From assembly GCF_048564905.1 (NCBI RefSeq), contig NW_027328901.1, positions 1 to 64,000 of the forward strand: a stretch of 64,000 nucleotides of DNA. Direction: 5' to 3'. The stretch comes from Vicugna pacos. Lineage: Eukaryota; Chordata; Mammalia; Artiodactyla; Camelidae. The position numbers and the translations under genes are program-made. The notes under the pieces were generated by a model. The model searched no databases. It was given only the letters and a program-made list of their open reading frames with translations, and had not been told where the DNA came from. This document shows positions 37,831-51,400 of the stretch, piece after piece (positions within the stretch are counted from its first letter, which is position 1; every line of letters starts with the position of its first letter).

Positions 37831-40800
37831 ATTCTGTTCCTGTGTGTGTTGTCTGGTATATCTCCAATTGCTGGTGTTGCATTTGTTGAGATGAACAACC
37901 CATACTCTTTCGATTAGCATAACTTCATTTTGATTAGGCTTATCTCACAATTCTGAAAGTGTGCAGGACACGGCCTCTTGTGGAAATGAGGATTGTAAAG
38001 GTTCTCAGCTCTGCATTCTGCTCTATGTCATTTTGGAATGTTTCCAAAACAGCAAACTGAGAGTGCGCTTGTGGTTTGTAGTGCCACGGGAATGTCCCAA
38101 TGAAAGCAGTTCTTCCCAGAGATTCTCTGTCTACTGAAACACCAGTGGAAGCACATCCATGGATGTCACACATCAGGGCCTGCTGGAATGATCCCGCAGA
38201 CCGACCTTGGTGTCCTCGCTGCCGTACCGTGCCGGTGCCATCCAAAATGTAGCATCCGATTTTGGGAGATAGTGCTGAAGGAAATGCTTCCTCTTCTCAC
38301 GCTGTGGACTTGGACCACTCTACCTTGTCCTATCATCCTTGTGGCACGGGTGCACGAAGGCCACCACAGAGCTTTTGCACATCCTGTGCCTCAAACCAAG
38401 CCATAATCCCAGCCCAGGTTATGAATGTAGCAGATCCTAAGGCTTTTCATTCTGATTTCAAACCCAAGGCCCCCTGGATCCCTCAGACCAGATGCACGAT
38501 AGCTCTGATTCAGCCCCACACGTGCTCTATTGGCAAAATGCCCAATTGGTCCCTGGTCCTGCAGATGCACTGGGTGTGGCCATGGGACATATCGGTAATC
38601 TCAACCACGCGACCAGTGTGGTTGATTTATCATTGGTACACTGTTCGGTTTGCTCTATTGATTAGACCCACCACATCCCACAACGCACTCCAGATCCCTG
38701 AGACTCAGCGTATGCCATCAACCGTAGCCCTATACCTCACTTACCGATGCTCCTGCTAACTGTAATTTGGCATCACGGATCTTGGTCTCAGAATCAACTG
38801 TGGGGATATTTTGCGCTGGTTTCTTTGAGTTCTGTCAGCCAAGCATCTGCTGTGCACTCTTGTAAACCTCAGCACATCACCTTCAATCTCATGTCTCCTG
38901 TCCGCTTGAGAGGGTGCGTCCAAGTTAAACAGGGTATCAATTTTTGGTCAGAACCTGCCCTGGTTTCCATTCCCTGCTTTGCCTTCTCCTGCTTCCAGGT
39001 GTCCTGAGGCCTCATCCTGTCTTTGGAAGTAACAGACCTCTCTTCGGCAAGTGTCCTGTGCCAAAGGCTGGGTGAGTGGGGTTTTACATTTCTCTGTACA
39101 AGGGAGCGCGTGAGTGCAGGTTGCACTTCTTCTCTGCCAACTGGGCATCGATGAATCAACACTATCCAGATACATTTCACAGAAATGTGATATTTGCTTA
39201 GCTCTTGGTTTCTATACAGCCGTGGTGGGAGGGTTTGTCCAAAGAAACCTGTTTTGACATTGTGTTGATATCTCATTTGCAGTCTTTAAGAAGTTTAAAA
39301 GAATTCATTTCCATGTTTTGGGAGTTATACGAAAATGAAGTTATTATTTGAAACACACTAAATCGACCTAGAAGCCAGACTTGTCAATTTTGGTAAAATT
39401 TTGTCAGCTCTACGGAAAACCTAGACAGATAAAATGCAAACTAGCAGTCCAAACTGTTAAAGGGGTCATGTCAGCTCTTTATGGTTGAAGCCGCCGAGAC
39501 CAACAGGAACCATGAAATAACTATTGGAAACATGAAATAACCCCCAACCTTGGATACAATTGGGCATGTGGTGCCCTTTAGTCCTATTTGTCACCTACTG
39601 GCCAATGTTGGCTTTTCAAGGGGTAACATCCCTCTCTAGGAAAATACAAGAGGAAACAAACCAAATATATACATTTAGGTTTGAATCCAAAAGCACCTAG
39701 AGGCATTATAGCTAGGAGAACCCTGCTGCAGTTATGCTTGTCTATGGAGAACCAGGTGTTCTTCTATCAGTGATGAGAACAGTTAATCTTCCGATCATGT
39801 TGGGTAAAGCCATTTAACGCAACCAAGTCTGCACCCACATGATATAGTGCCCCCGGGGGCTTGACTCAAGTGAAAGACGATCCACATAAGCTGTGTCTTT
39901 AATGTCATTGGTGACTTTTACAGTACTCTTCACATTCTGACTTGTACTATTTACCTATACTGTCTTGAAAAACTGAGGCCTAATACAGATTCAAGTTCAG
40001 TCAAAGATTCCCCTCACTTACCACACTCCCTTCACCCCAGGGAAGACATAAACACAACATTTGCTGAATCTAGCGGAAGGCCATCGTTTCTAGGTGTGAG
40101 CTAACTATTCAATTCCTATCTATTTCAGCCGAGATTATTTGACCTTTAAGGAGTTCACTGTTGTTCACAGAGTGTGAAGCTGGAGGAACTCTGATTCTAG
40201 GAGGGACTTGCCCTTCTCCTAATGGCTTCATTGCCGCTCAGGTACTGAACCTTCAAAATGGATGCGTGAGTGGAGGGGAGGGAAGGGCAAGTGCTTGCTA
40301 GCTAGGCCCAAACCTGGGAAAAGGCTTACCTGGGCTTGGTGAATTTTGGTCTGAATGGCTTGGGAAGGCCCCTTGGGACGTGTGGATTCTCACGACCTCT
40401 TCCAAGAACAGGAGCGTTTTGATCATCTCTGCCATCTCTTCTCTTGCACACGTCAGGGACCTTGGACCCGTTCTTGGAGAAGAGAATTGAGGAACTTCCT
40501 CAAGTCCACGTTGGCACTCCGTATGTTTCTGCCAGTATCAGTGAGGTTCAATATGTCTCCTGAATGTCTTTTGAGCCTGGTATCCTCTACAGCTGTCTCC
40601 ACGCCAGTATTCTCCATTGTAGCAGAACATCTCTCATCCATGTGTTCGCATCTCTCCTCAATCCGTGCAGCCAGCTTTTCGGCCAGCTTCTCTTCGTGAC
40701 TCCCCTAAAGTCGACTTCACCAGGACTGGGCAAGTCTGAAAGTACCTCGGAGCCTCACCAGTAAGCTGATGACAGGCAGATCTTCCACTGTCTGCCCTTT

Positions 40801-41032
40801 CAGGTTCTGGAAACTGACCTGTGAACTCAGGTCTTTGGGCAGCAGAAGTATCTCGAACTTACACAGCTTCCCGGACCAAACACCTAAGCCAAGTTCCACA
40901 GAGGCCTGCAGCCCCTCCATCACACTGATCCACCCACAGAACTCGGCCCGGTTACCTAGGATCCAACAGCCATAACAAGCCTCGTGGAACACACCAACAT
41001 TCCACCTGGAATCCAACCGGTAACTGCCATCC

Positions 41033-41071
41033 CCAATGGCTGCTGCATCTTGTCAGTGTTGGGGGAGGGGC
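41033..41071. promoter_or_regulatory. Promoter-like CCAAT box plus GC box, B units
   Basis: Same pair as in A, unchanged in spacing and core despite the divergence around it. Other B copies: 35,744-35,782, 46,325-46,363, 51,614-51,652, 56,906-56,944 and 62,198-62,236. In unit 11 a base just outside the CCAAT is missing but the box is intact. Confidence 0.4.
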
Positions 41072-42071
41072 TGCATCCGACGAGAGGTTCCTAAAGTCAA
41101 TGTGGTTCTGCCCACTAGCGTCCCATGGGACTTTCTTCTTCCCTCTTTCCTTTTGTTCAGATCTGTATGCACAGTACCAATGGAGAGAAGTGTGTCCCTT
41201 TTCAGTTGAAGGTTTCACACGTCTTTAAACTTTCTAAGAGTTCACAGTACACAGAGACCCAGTAAAGGAGACTTATGTTCCTATAATATCCGTACAACCG
41301 GAATACATATGCGTCGCATGATTTCTGCTGAAAAACCCACACTCTCAGGACATGGATCTATTGGTTTCATGGGGGCTGAATTTCCAAGAAATGAAACCAA
41401 CCCCAATGTGCACGTTAGTGTCTGTCTCTTTTGCTCTTAGTACACTTTGGCAGAGCTACTTGCCTTTGTTATAGGCTTCTTACAATTTTTCTCTATGTAG
41501 CGTAGAATATGGCATTCATTCATTCTTTTGGAAGACATACAAGACTACATCACGGAATAGGAATCCATTGGATTCCAAATCGGCATTTGGGTGAGGTCAC
41601 GATATGCTCTTATGAATCTATATTTACGAATATTAATGCACGCCTCTGATTTCCGAATACAAGTGTGCTGTGTACATGCAAGCCGCAATACTGGGTCGAT
41701 GCGTGCTGAATGATCCTTGACATCACCTTGAGTATTTTCTTTTGAATAATCATGTTTCCCATGGTATATGTCAGCCAACCGTACCATTTTGGTGCATGTT
41801 TGTTGGTTTGATTCTTTGTTGGTCTGCTTCTCGCTTGTTTTGCAAACATGTCAGGACATGCATCTCTCCTTTCGCTTCAAACAGAGAGTCAAATAAGCTG
41901 ATTCACTTAAGAGAGTGCTTCCAATCACCTAAGATTTCCTGCTTCCCTCTCCAATCTTTAAGGTTTTGCTGTCCTCCTTGCCTTCTTCTTGTTTCTTCTT
42001 TGCCACTCATGCTCTTCTTGCATTTCCAATAATGGTTTTCTTCTTTCCATTTCATCTTGCTGCTTTTCTAT

Positions 42072-43120
42072 TCCAGGGAGTATTCTCAACCTTCCTTTTA
42101 GAAGAAGTTTTGAACTGCTGAATTCTTTTATGTTTTGCCGGTCTGTGGATTGCTCTAGCTCTGCCGTTATTAGAAATGGTGGTCATGAGGCATAGGCTAC
42201 ACTAGGTGGCAGCATTTGGCCATTCAGGATATGGTCTGTGTCCTGGCACTCCTCCCTGTCCTGCAATATTGCTGCCGATTTATAAGCTGAAACCCCTCTG
42301 GAGGTTCCCTTGTGACTATGTTGTTTCCTCCAGGTGCATTTTAAATCAATGTGATATTCGTGAACTTTGTTGAATGAAATCATACAGCTGCTGGTAGGTC
42401 TATTGGGATTCCACCTCCTTTGGATGCTGTGTAATTCCTGAATTCGCATAGATGATTTTTTCTTGGCTTTCAACAATTTTCAGACTGATATTTCTACAGA
42501 TAAATTTTCAGACATATTTTATTTCTTTATCTCTTGCTTTTCCATCTGGGACTCTTATGATTTCTAGTCTTTCATGCCCTGTCTTAACCCAGGATACAAC
42601 AGCAATATTTTCATTGTTTTGCACTTGCTTTCCTATGTCCGAATCTGACCGAGGGATTTCTGTTCCCCTGTCTTCACAGTCATTCACGCGTCCCTCTGCA
42701 TTATCTAGTCTGCTGAGTACTGAATTTTAGCCCTGATATTATCACATCCACTGAGTTTTCTGATATGTTTTGGCTCGTCTTTAGACTTTCTCTTCCCCTT
42801 TTCTGGTATTCTTCCTTTTGTGATTCTGAGACTCTTTTGTTATTCAGTGTTTTCCTGACCTCCATTTTCAACACTTGGACTGCATAGCGTTTTGCATTCT
42901 AGTAGTTTGAAAGCTTATCTTTTAGGCCTTCAATATCTTTGGAACTGAAAATGGTACTTCCTATTTCTTTTACTGTACTTCTTCATCTCTACTGGTCAGG
43001 TAATATCAGGTATCTAATGTAGAATTTTAGGGCTATGTTAAGTGAAAATTTTAGACTCTTGTCTCTACGGAATTCCAAGGCATTTCTGTGAGGACAATTT
43101 CTCCTAGACATTGATGCCAT
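42072..43120 (-). pseudogene. LINE-1 ORF1 fossil, unit 8/9 junction (B type)
   Basis: B-type copy with caacaattttcagactg near 42,472 and gaatgaaatcat near 42,372, both shared with the copy at 52654-53702. It contains the tgag string at 42,714 that is swapped in that copy. Confidence 0.84.
42199..42212 (+). promoter_or_regulatory. CTCF-type motif, unit 8 (B variant)
   Basis: acactaggtggcag, 13 of 14 positions; the consensus A at position 3 is present here, unlike other B copies. Confidence 0.55.
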
Positions 43121-46100
43121 ATTCTGTTCCTGTGTGTGTTGTCTGGTATATCTCCAATTGCTGGTGTTGCATTTGTTGTGATGAACAACCCATAGTATTT
43201 CGATTAGCATAACTTCATATTGATTAGGCTTATCTCACAATTCTGAAAGTGCGCAGGACACGGCCTCTTGTGGAAATGAGGATTCTAAAGGTTCTCAGCT
43301 CTGCATTCTGCTCTGTGTCATTTTGGAGTGTTTGCAGAACAGCAAACTGAGAGTGCGCTTGTGCTTTGTAGTGCCACGGGAATGTCCCAATGAAAGCAGT
43401 TCTTCCCAGAGCTTCTGTGTCTACTGAAACACCAGTGGAAGCACATCCATGGATGTCACAAATCAGGGCCTGCTGGAATGATCCCGCAGACCGACCTTGG
43501 TGTCCTCGCTGCCGTACCGTGCCGGTGCCATCCAAAATGTAGCATCCGATTTTGGGAGATAGTGCTGAAGAAAATGCTTCCTCTTCTCACGCTGTGGACT
43601 TGGACCACTCTACCTTGTCCTATCATCCTTGTGGCACGGTTGCACGAAGGCCACCTCAGAGCTCTTGTGCATCCTGTGCCTCAAACCAAACCATAATCCC
43701 AGCCCAGGTTATGAATGTAGCAGATCCTAAGGCTTTTCATTCTGATTTCAAACCCAAGGCCCCCTGCATCCCTCAGACCAGATGCACGATAGCTCTGATT
43801 CAGCCCCACACGTGCTCTATTGGCAAAATGCCCAATTGGTCCCTGGTCCTGCAGATGCACTGGGTGTGGCCATGGGACATATCGGTAATCTCAACCGCGC
43901 GACCAGTGTGGTTGATTTATCATTGGTACACTGTTCGGTTTGCTCTCTTGATTAGACCCACCACATCCCACAACGCACTCCAGATCCCTGAGACTCAGCG
44001 TATGCCATCAACCATAGCCCTATTCCTCACTTACCGATGCTCCTGCTAACTGTAATTTGGCATCACGGATCTTGGTCTCAGAATCAACTGTGGGGATATT
44101 TTGCGCTGGTTTCTTTGAGTTCTGTCAGCCAAGCATCTGCTGTGCTCTCTTGTAAATCTCAGCACATCACCTTCAATCTCATGTCTCCTGTCCGCTTGAG
44201 AGGGTGCGTCCAAGTTAAACAGGGTTTCACCCTTGTTGGTCAGACCCTGCACTGGTTTCCATTCCCTGCTTTGCCTTCTCCTGCTTCCAGGTGTCCTGAG
44301 GCCTCATCCTGTCTTTGGAAGTAACAGACCTCTCTTCGGCAAGTGTCCTGTGCCAAAGGCTGGGTGAGTGGAGTTTTACATTTCTCTGTACAAGGGAGCG
44401 CGTGAGTGCAGGTTGCACTTCTTCTCTGCCAACTGGGCATCGATGAATCAACACTATCCAGATACATTTCACAGAAATGTGATATTTGCTTAGCTCTTGG
44501 TTTCTATACAGCCGTGGTGGGAGGGGTTGTCCAAAGAAACCTGTTTTGACATTGTGTTGATATCTCATTTGCAGTCTTTAAGAATTTTAACAGAATTCAT
44601 TTCCATGTTTTGGGAGTTATACGAAAATGAAGTTATTTTTTGAAACACACTAAATCGACCTAGAAGCCAGACTTGTCAATTTTGGTAACATTTGGTCAGC
44701 TCTACGGAAAACCTAGACAGATAGAATGCAAACTAGCAGTCCAAACTGTTAAAGGGGTCATGTCAGCTCTTTACGGTTGAAGCCTCCGAGAACAACAGGA
44801 ACCATGAAATAACTATTGGAAACATGAAATAACCCCCAACCTTGGATACACTTGGGCATGTGGTGCCCTTTAGTCCTATTTGTCACTGACTGGCCAATGT
44901 TGGCATTTCAAGGGGTAACATCCCTCTCTAGGAAAATACAAGAGGAAACAAACCAAATATATACATTTAGGTTTGAATCCAAAAGCACCTAGAGGCATTA
45001 TAGCTAGGAGAACCCTGCTGCAGTTATGCTTGTCTATGGAGAACCAGGTGTTCTTCTATCAGTGATGAGAACAGTTAATCTTCCGATCATGTTGGGTAAA
45101 GCCATTTAACGCAACCAAGTCTGCACCCACATGATATAGTGCCCCCGGGGGCTTGATTCAAGTGAAAGACGATCCACAAAAGCTGTGTCTTTAAAGTCAT
45201 TGGCGACTTTTACAGTACACTTCACTTTCTGACTTGTACTATTTACCTATACTGTCTTGAAAAACTGAGGCCTAATACAGATTCAAGTTCAGTCAAAGAT
45301 TCCCCTCACTTACCACACTCCCTTCACCCCAGGGAAGACATAAACACAACATTTGCTGAATCTAGCGGAAGGCCATCGTTTCTAGGTGTGAGCTAACTAT
45401 TCAATTCCTATCTATTTCAGCCGAGACTATTTGACCTTTAAGGAGATCACTGTTGTTCACAGAGTGTGAAGCTGGAGGAACTCTGATTCTAGGAGGGACT
45501 TGCCCTTCTCCTAATGGCTTCATTGCCGCTCAGGTACTGAACCTTCAAAATGGATGCGTGATTGGAGGGGAGGGAAGGGCAAGTGCTTGCTCGCTAGGCC
45601 CAAACCTGGGAAAAGGCTTACCTGGGCTTGGTGAATTTTGGTCTGAATGGCTTGGGAAGGCCCCTTGGGACGTGTGGATTCTCACGACCTCTTCCAAGAA
45701 CAGGAGCGTTTTGATCATCTCTGCCATCTCTTCTCTTGCACACGTCAGGGACCTTGGACCCGTTCTTGGAGAAGAGAATTGAGGAACTTCCTCAAGTCCA
45801 CGTTGGCACTCCGTATGTTTCTGCCAGTATCAGCGAGGTTCAATATGTCTCATGAATGTCTTTTGAGCCTGGTATCCTCTACAGCTGTCTCCACGCCAGT
45901 ATTCTCCATTGTAGCAGAACATCTCTCATCCATGTGTTCGCATCTCTCCTCAATCCGTGCAGCCAGCTTTTCGGCCAGCTTCTCTTCGTGACTCCCCTAA
46001 AGTCGACTTCACCAGGACTGGGCAAGTCTGAAAGTACCTCGAAGCCTCACCAGTAAGCTGATGACAGGCAGATCTTCCACTGTCTGCCCTTTCAGGTTCT

Positions 46101-47623
46101 GGAAACTGACCTGTGAACTCAGGTCTTTGGGCAGCAGAAGTATCTCGAACTTACACAGCTTCCCGGACCAAACACCTAAGCCAAGCTCCACAGAGGCCTG
46201 CAGCCCCTCCATCACACTGATCCACCCACAGAACTCGGCCCGGTTACCTAGGATCCAACAGCCACAACAAGCCTCGTGGAACACACCAACATTCCACCTG
46301 GAATCCAACCGGTAACTGCCATCCCCAATGGCTGCTGCATCTTGTCAGTGTTGGGGGAGGGGCTGCATCCGACGAGAGGTTCCTAAAGTAAATGTGGTTC
46401 TGCCCACTAGCGTCCCATGGGCCTTTCTTCTTCCCTCTTTCCTTTTGTTCAGATCTGTATGCACAGTACCAATGGAGAGAAGTGTGTCCCTTTTCAGTTG
46501 AAGGTTTCACACGTCTTTAAACTTTCTAAGAGTTCACAGTACACAGAGACCCAGTAAAGGAGACTTATGTTCTTATAATATCCGTACAACCGGAATACAT
46601 ATGCGTCGCATGATTTCTGCTGAAAAACCCACACTCTCAGGACATGGATCTATTTGTTTCATGGGGGCTGAATTTCCAAGAAATTTAACCAACCCCAATG
46701 TGCACTTTACTGTCTGTCTCTTTTGCTCTTAGTACACTTTGGCAGAGCTACTTGCCTTTGTTATAGGCTTCTTACAATTCTTCTCTACGTAGCGTAGAAT
46801 ATGGCATTCCTTCATCCTGTTGGAAGTCATACAAGACTACATCACGGACTAGGAATCCAGTGGATTCCAAATCGGCATTTGGGTGAGGTCACGATATGCT
46901 CTTATGAATCTATATTTACGAATATGAATGCACGCCTCTGATTTCCGAATACAAGTGTGCTGAGTACATGCAAGCCGCAATACTGGGTCGATGCGTGCTG
47001 AATGATCCTTGACATCACCTTGAGTATTTTCTTTTGAATAATCATGTTTCCCATGGTATATGTCAGCCAACCGTACCATTTTGGTGCATGTTTGTTGGTT
47101 TGATTCTTTGTTGGTCTGCTTCTCGCTTGTTTTGCAAACACGTCAGGACATGCATCTCTCCTTTCGCTTCAAACAGAGAGTCAAATAAGCTGATTCACTT
47201 AAGAGAGTGCTTCCAATCACCTAAGATTTCCTGCTTCCCTCTACAATCTTTAAGGTTTTGATGTCCTCCTTGCCTTCTTCTTGTTTCTTCTTTGCCACTC
47301 ATGCTCTTCTTGCATTTCCAATAATGGTTTTCTTCTTTCCATTTCATCTTGCTGCTTTTCTATTCCGGGGAGTGTTCTCAACCTTCCTTTTAGAAGAAGT
47401 TTTGAACTGCTGAATTCTTTTATGATTTGCCGGTCTGTGGATTGCTCTAGCTCTGCCGTTATTAGAAATGGTGGTCATGTGGCATAGGCTACCCTAGGTG
47501 GCAGCCTTTGGCCATTCAGGATATGGTCTGTGTCCTGGCACTCCTCCCTGGCCTGCAATATTGCTGCCGAGTTATAAGCTGAAACCCCTCTGGAGGTTCC
47601 CTTGTGACTATGTTGTTTCCTCC
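42332..47623. repeat. Unit 9 (B)
   Basis: 5,292 bases. Nearly identical to unit 11 up to 44,711, then diverges from it. Unlike most B copies it reads catgaatgtc near 45,850, as A does. Confidence 0.96.
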
Positions 47624-48411
47624 AGGTGCATTTTAAATCACTGTGATATTCGTGAACTTTGTTGATTGGAATCATACAGCTGCTTGTAGGTCTATTGGGA
47701 TTCCAACTCCTTTGGATGCTGTGTAATACCTGAATTCGCATAGATGAATTTTCTTGGCTTTCAACAAGTTTCAGTCTGATATTTCTACAGATAAATTTTC
47801 AGACATATTTTATTTCTTTATCTCTTGCTTTTCCATCTGGGACTCTTATGAATTCTAGTCTTTCATGCCTTGTCTTAACCCAGGATACAACAGCAATATT
47901 TTCATTGTTTTGCACTTGCTTTCCTATGTCCGAATCTGACCGAGGGATTTCTGTTCCCCTGTCTTCACAGTCATTCACGCGTCCCTCTGCATTATCTAGT
48001 CTGCTAAGGACTGAATTTTAGCCCTGATATTATCACATCCACTGAGTTTTCTGATATGTTTTGGCTCGTCTTTAGACTTTCTCTTCCCCTTTTCTTGTAT
48101 TCTACCTTTTGTGATTCTGAGACTCTTTTGTTTTTCAGTGATTTCCTGACCTCCATTTTCAACACTTGGACTGCATAGCGTTTTGCAGTCTAGTTGTATG
48201 AAAGCTTATCTTTTGGGACTTCAATATCTTTGGAACTGAAAATGGTACTTCCTGTTTCTTTTACTGTACTTCTTCATCTCTACTGGTCAGGTTATATCAC
48301 GTATCTAATGTAGATTTTTAGGGCTATGTTAAGTGAAAATTTTAGACTCTTGTCTCTACGCAATTCCAAGGGATTTCTGTGAGGACAATTTCTCCTAGAC
48401 ATTGATGCCAT
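47364..48411 (-). pseudogene. LINE-1 ORF1 fossil, unit 9/10 junction (B type)
   Basis: One base shorter than the others because of gatgaattttcttgg at 47,743, which breaks the plus-strand frame open here in other copies and shortens the minus-strand frame. Confidence 0.84.
47491..47504 (+). promoter_or_regulatory. CTCF-type motif, unit 9 (B form)
   Basis: accctaggtggcag, 12 of 14 positions. Confidence 0.5.
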
Positions 48412-51400
48412 ATTCTGTTCCTGTGTGTGTTGTCTGGTATATCTCCAATTGCTGGTGTTGCATTTGTTGAGATGAACAACCCATACTCTTTCGATTAGCA
48501 TAACTTCATTTTGATTAGGCTTATCTCACAATTCTGAAAGTGTGCAGGACACGGCCTCTTGTGGAAATGAGGATTGTAAAGGTTCTCAGCTCTGCATTCT
48601 GCTCTATGTCATTTTGGAATGTTTCCAAAACAGCAAACTGAGAGTGCGCTTGTGGTTTGTAGTGCCACGGGAATGTCCCAATGAAAGCAGTTCTTCCCAG
48701 AGATTCTCTGTCTACTGAAACACCAGTGGAAGCACATCCATGGATGTCACACATCAGGGCCTGCTGGAATGATCCCGCAGACCGACCTTGGTGTCCTCGC
48801 TGCCGTACCGTGCCGGTGCCATCCAAAATGTAGCATCCGATTTTGGGAGATAGTGCTGAAGGAAATGCTTCCTCTTCTCACGCTGTGGACTTGGACCACT
48901 CTACCTTGTCCTATCATCCTTGTGGCACGGGTGCACGAAGGCCACCACAGAGCTTTTGCACATCCTGTGCCTCAAACCAAGCCATAATCCCAGCCCAGGT
49001 TATGAATGTAGCAGATCCTAAGGCTTTTCATTCTGATTTCAAACCCAAGGCCCCCTGGATCCCTCAGACCAGATGCACGATAGCTCTGATTCAGCCCCAC
49101 ACGTGCTCTATTGGCAAAATGCCCAATTGGTCCCTGGTCCTGCAGATGCACTGGGTGTGGCCATGGGACATATCGGTAATCTCAACCACGCGACCAGTGT
49201 GGTTGATTTATCATTGGTACACTGTTCGGTTTGCTCTCTTGATTAGACACACCACATCCCACAACGCACTCCAGATCCCTGAGACTCAGCGTATGCCATC
49301 AACCGTAGCCCTATACCTCACTTACCGATGCTCCTGCTAACTGTAATTTGGCATCACGGATCTTGGTCTCAGAATCAACTGTGGGGATATTTTGCGCTGG
49401 TTTCTTTGAGTTCTGTCAGCCAAGCATCTGCTGTGCACTCTTGTAAACCTCAGCACATCACCTTCAATCTCATGTCTCCTGTCCGCTTGAGAGGGTGCGT
49501 CCAAGTTAAACAGGGTATCAATTTTTGGTCAGAACCTGCCCTGGTTTCCATTCCCTGCTTTGCCTTCTCCTGCTTCCAGGTGTCCTGAGGCCTCATCCTG
49601 TCTTTGGAAGTAACAGACCTCTCTTCGGCAAGTGTCCTGTGCCAAAGGCTGGGTGAGTGGGGTTTTACATTTCTCTGTACAAGGGAGCGCGTGAGTGCAG
49701 GTTGCACTTCTTCTCTGCCAACTGGGCATCGATGAATCAACACTATCCAGATACATTTCACAGAAATGTGATATTTGCTTAGCTCTTGGTTTCTATACAG
49801 CCGTGGTGGGAGGGTTTGTCCAAAGAAACCTGTTTTGACATTGTGTTGATATCTCATTTGCAGTCTTTAAGAAGTTTAAAAGAATTCATTTCCATGTTTT
49901 GGGAGTTATACGAAAATGAAGTTATTATTTGAAACACACTAAATCGACCTAGAAGCCAGACTTGTCAATTTTGGTAAAATTTTGTCAGCTCTACGGAAAA
50001 CCTAGACAGATAAAATGCAAACTAGCAGTCCAAACTGTTAAAGGGGTCATGTCAGCTCTTTATGGTTGAAGCCGCCGAGACCAACAGGAACCATGAAATA
50101 ACTATTGGAAACATGAAATAACCCCCAACCTTGGATACAATTGGGCATGTGGTGCCCTTTAGTCCTATTTGTCACCTACTGGCCAATGTTGGCTTTTCAA
50201 GGGGTAACATCCCTCTCTAGGAAAATACAAGAGGAAACAAACCAAATATATACATTTAGGTTTGAATCCAAAAGCACCTAGAGGCATTATAGCTAGGAGA
50301 ACCCTGCTGCAGTTATGCTTGTCTATGGAGAACCAGGTGTTCTTCTATCAGTGATGAGAACAGTTAATCTTCCGATCATGTTGGGTAAAGCCATTTAACG
50401 CAACCAAGTCTGCACCCACATGATATAGTGCCCCCGGGGGCTTGACTCAAGTGAAAGACGATCCACATAAGCTGTGTCTTTAATGTCATTGGTGACTTTT
50501 ACAGTACTCTTCACATTCTGACTTGTACTATTTACCTATACTGTCTTGAAAAACTGAGGCCTAATACAGATTCAAGTTCAGTCAAAGATTCCCCTCACTT
50601 ACCACACTCCCTTCACCCCAGGGAAGACATAAACACAACATTTGCTGAATCTAGCGGAAGGCCATCGTTTCTAGGTGTGAGCTAACTATTCAATTCCTAT
50701 CTATTTCAGCCGAGACTATTTGACCTTTAAGGAGTTCACTGTTGTTCACAGAGTGTGAAGCTGGAGGAACTCTGATTCTAGGAGGGACTTGCCCTTCTCC
50801 TAATGGCTTCATTGCCGCTCAGGTACTGAACCTTCAAAATGGATGCGTGAGTGGAGGGGAGGGAAGGGCAAGTGCTTGCTAGCTAGGCCCAAACCTGGGA
50901 AAAGGCTTACCTGGGCTTGGTGAATTTTGGTCTGAATGGCTTGGGAAGGCCCCTTGGGACGTGTGGATTCTCACGACCTCTTCCAAGAACAGGAGCGTTT
51001 TGATCATCTCTGCCATCTCTTCTCTTGCACACGTCAGGGACCTTGGACCCGTTCTTGGAGAAGAGAATTGAGGAACTTCCTCAAGTCCACGTTGGCACTC
51101 CGTATGTTTCTGCCAGTATCAGTGAGGTTCAATATGTCTCCTGAATGTCTTTTGAGCCTGGTATCCTCTACAGCTGTCTCCACGCCAGTATTCTCCATTG
51201 TAGCAGAACATCTCTCATCCATGTGTTCGCATCTCTCCTCAATCCGTGCAGCCAGCTTTTCGGCCAGCTTCTCTTCGTGACTCCCCTAAAGTCGACTTCA
51301 CCAGGACTGGGCAAGTCTGAAAGTACCTCGGAGCCTCACCAGTAAGCTGATGACAGGCAGATCTTCCACTGTCTGCCCTTTCAGGTTCTGGAAACTGACC

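Larger units (their letters stand above)
37042..42331. repeat. Unit 8 (B)
   Basis: 5,290 bases. From 37,561 on it is nearly identical to unit 10. It carries gggtatcaatttttggtc near 38,932, shared with unit 10 only, where other B copies read gggtttcacccttgttggtc. Confidence 0.96.
37561..44711. repeat. Two-unit duplication, left copy
   Basis: Matches 48,142-55,293 at an offset of 10,581 (10,582 after one added base). I found about five differences in ~7.15 kb: near 38,657, 38,668, 40,135, one inserted T near 41,569, and the tgag/agtg swap near 42,714. Confidence 0.88.

Noticed and set aside
38262-38759. Plus-strand 165-codon frame, open in all B units
   Set aside because: It is broken in A, overlaps other frames on both strands, matches no family I know, and persists in B because the copies are recent duplicates. 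No evidence of coding.
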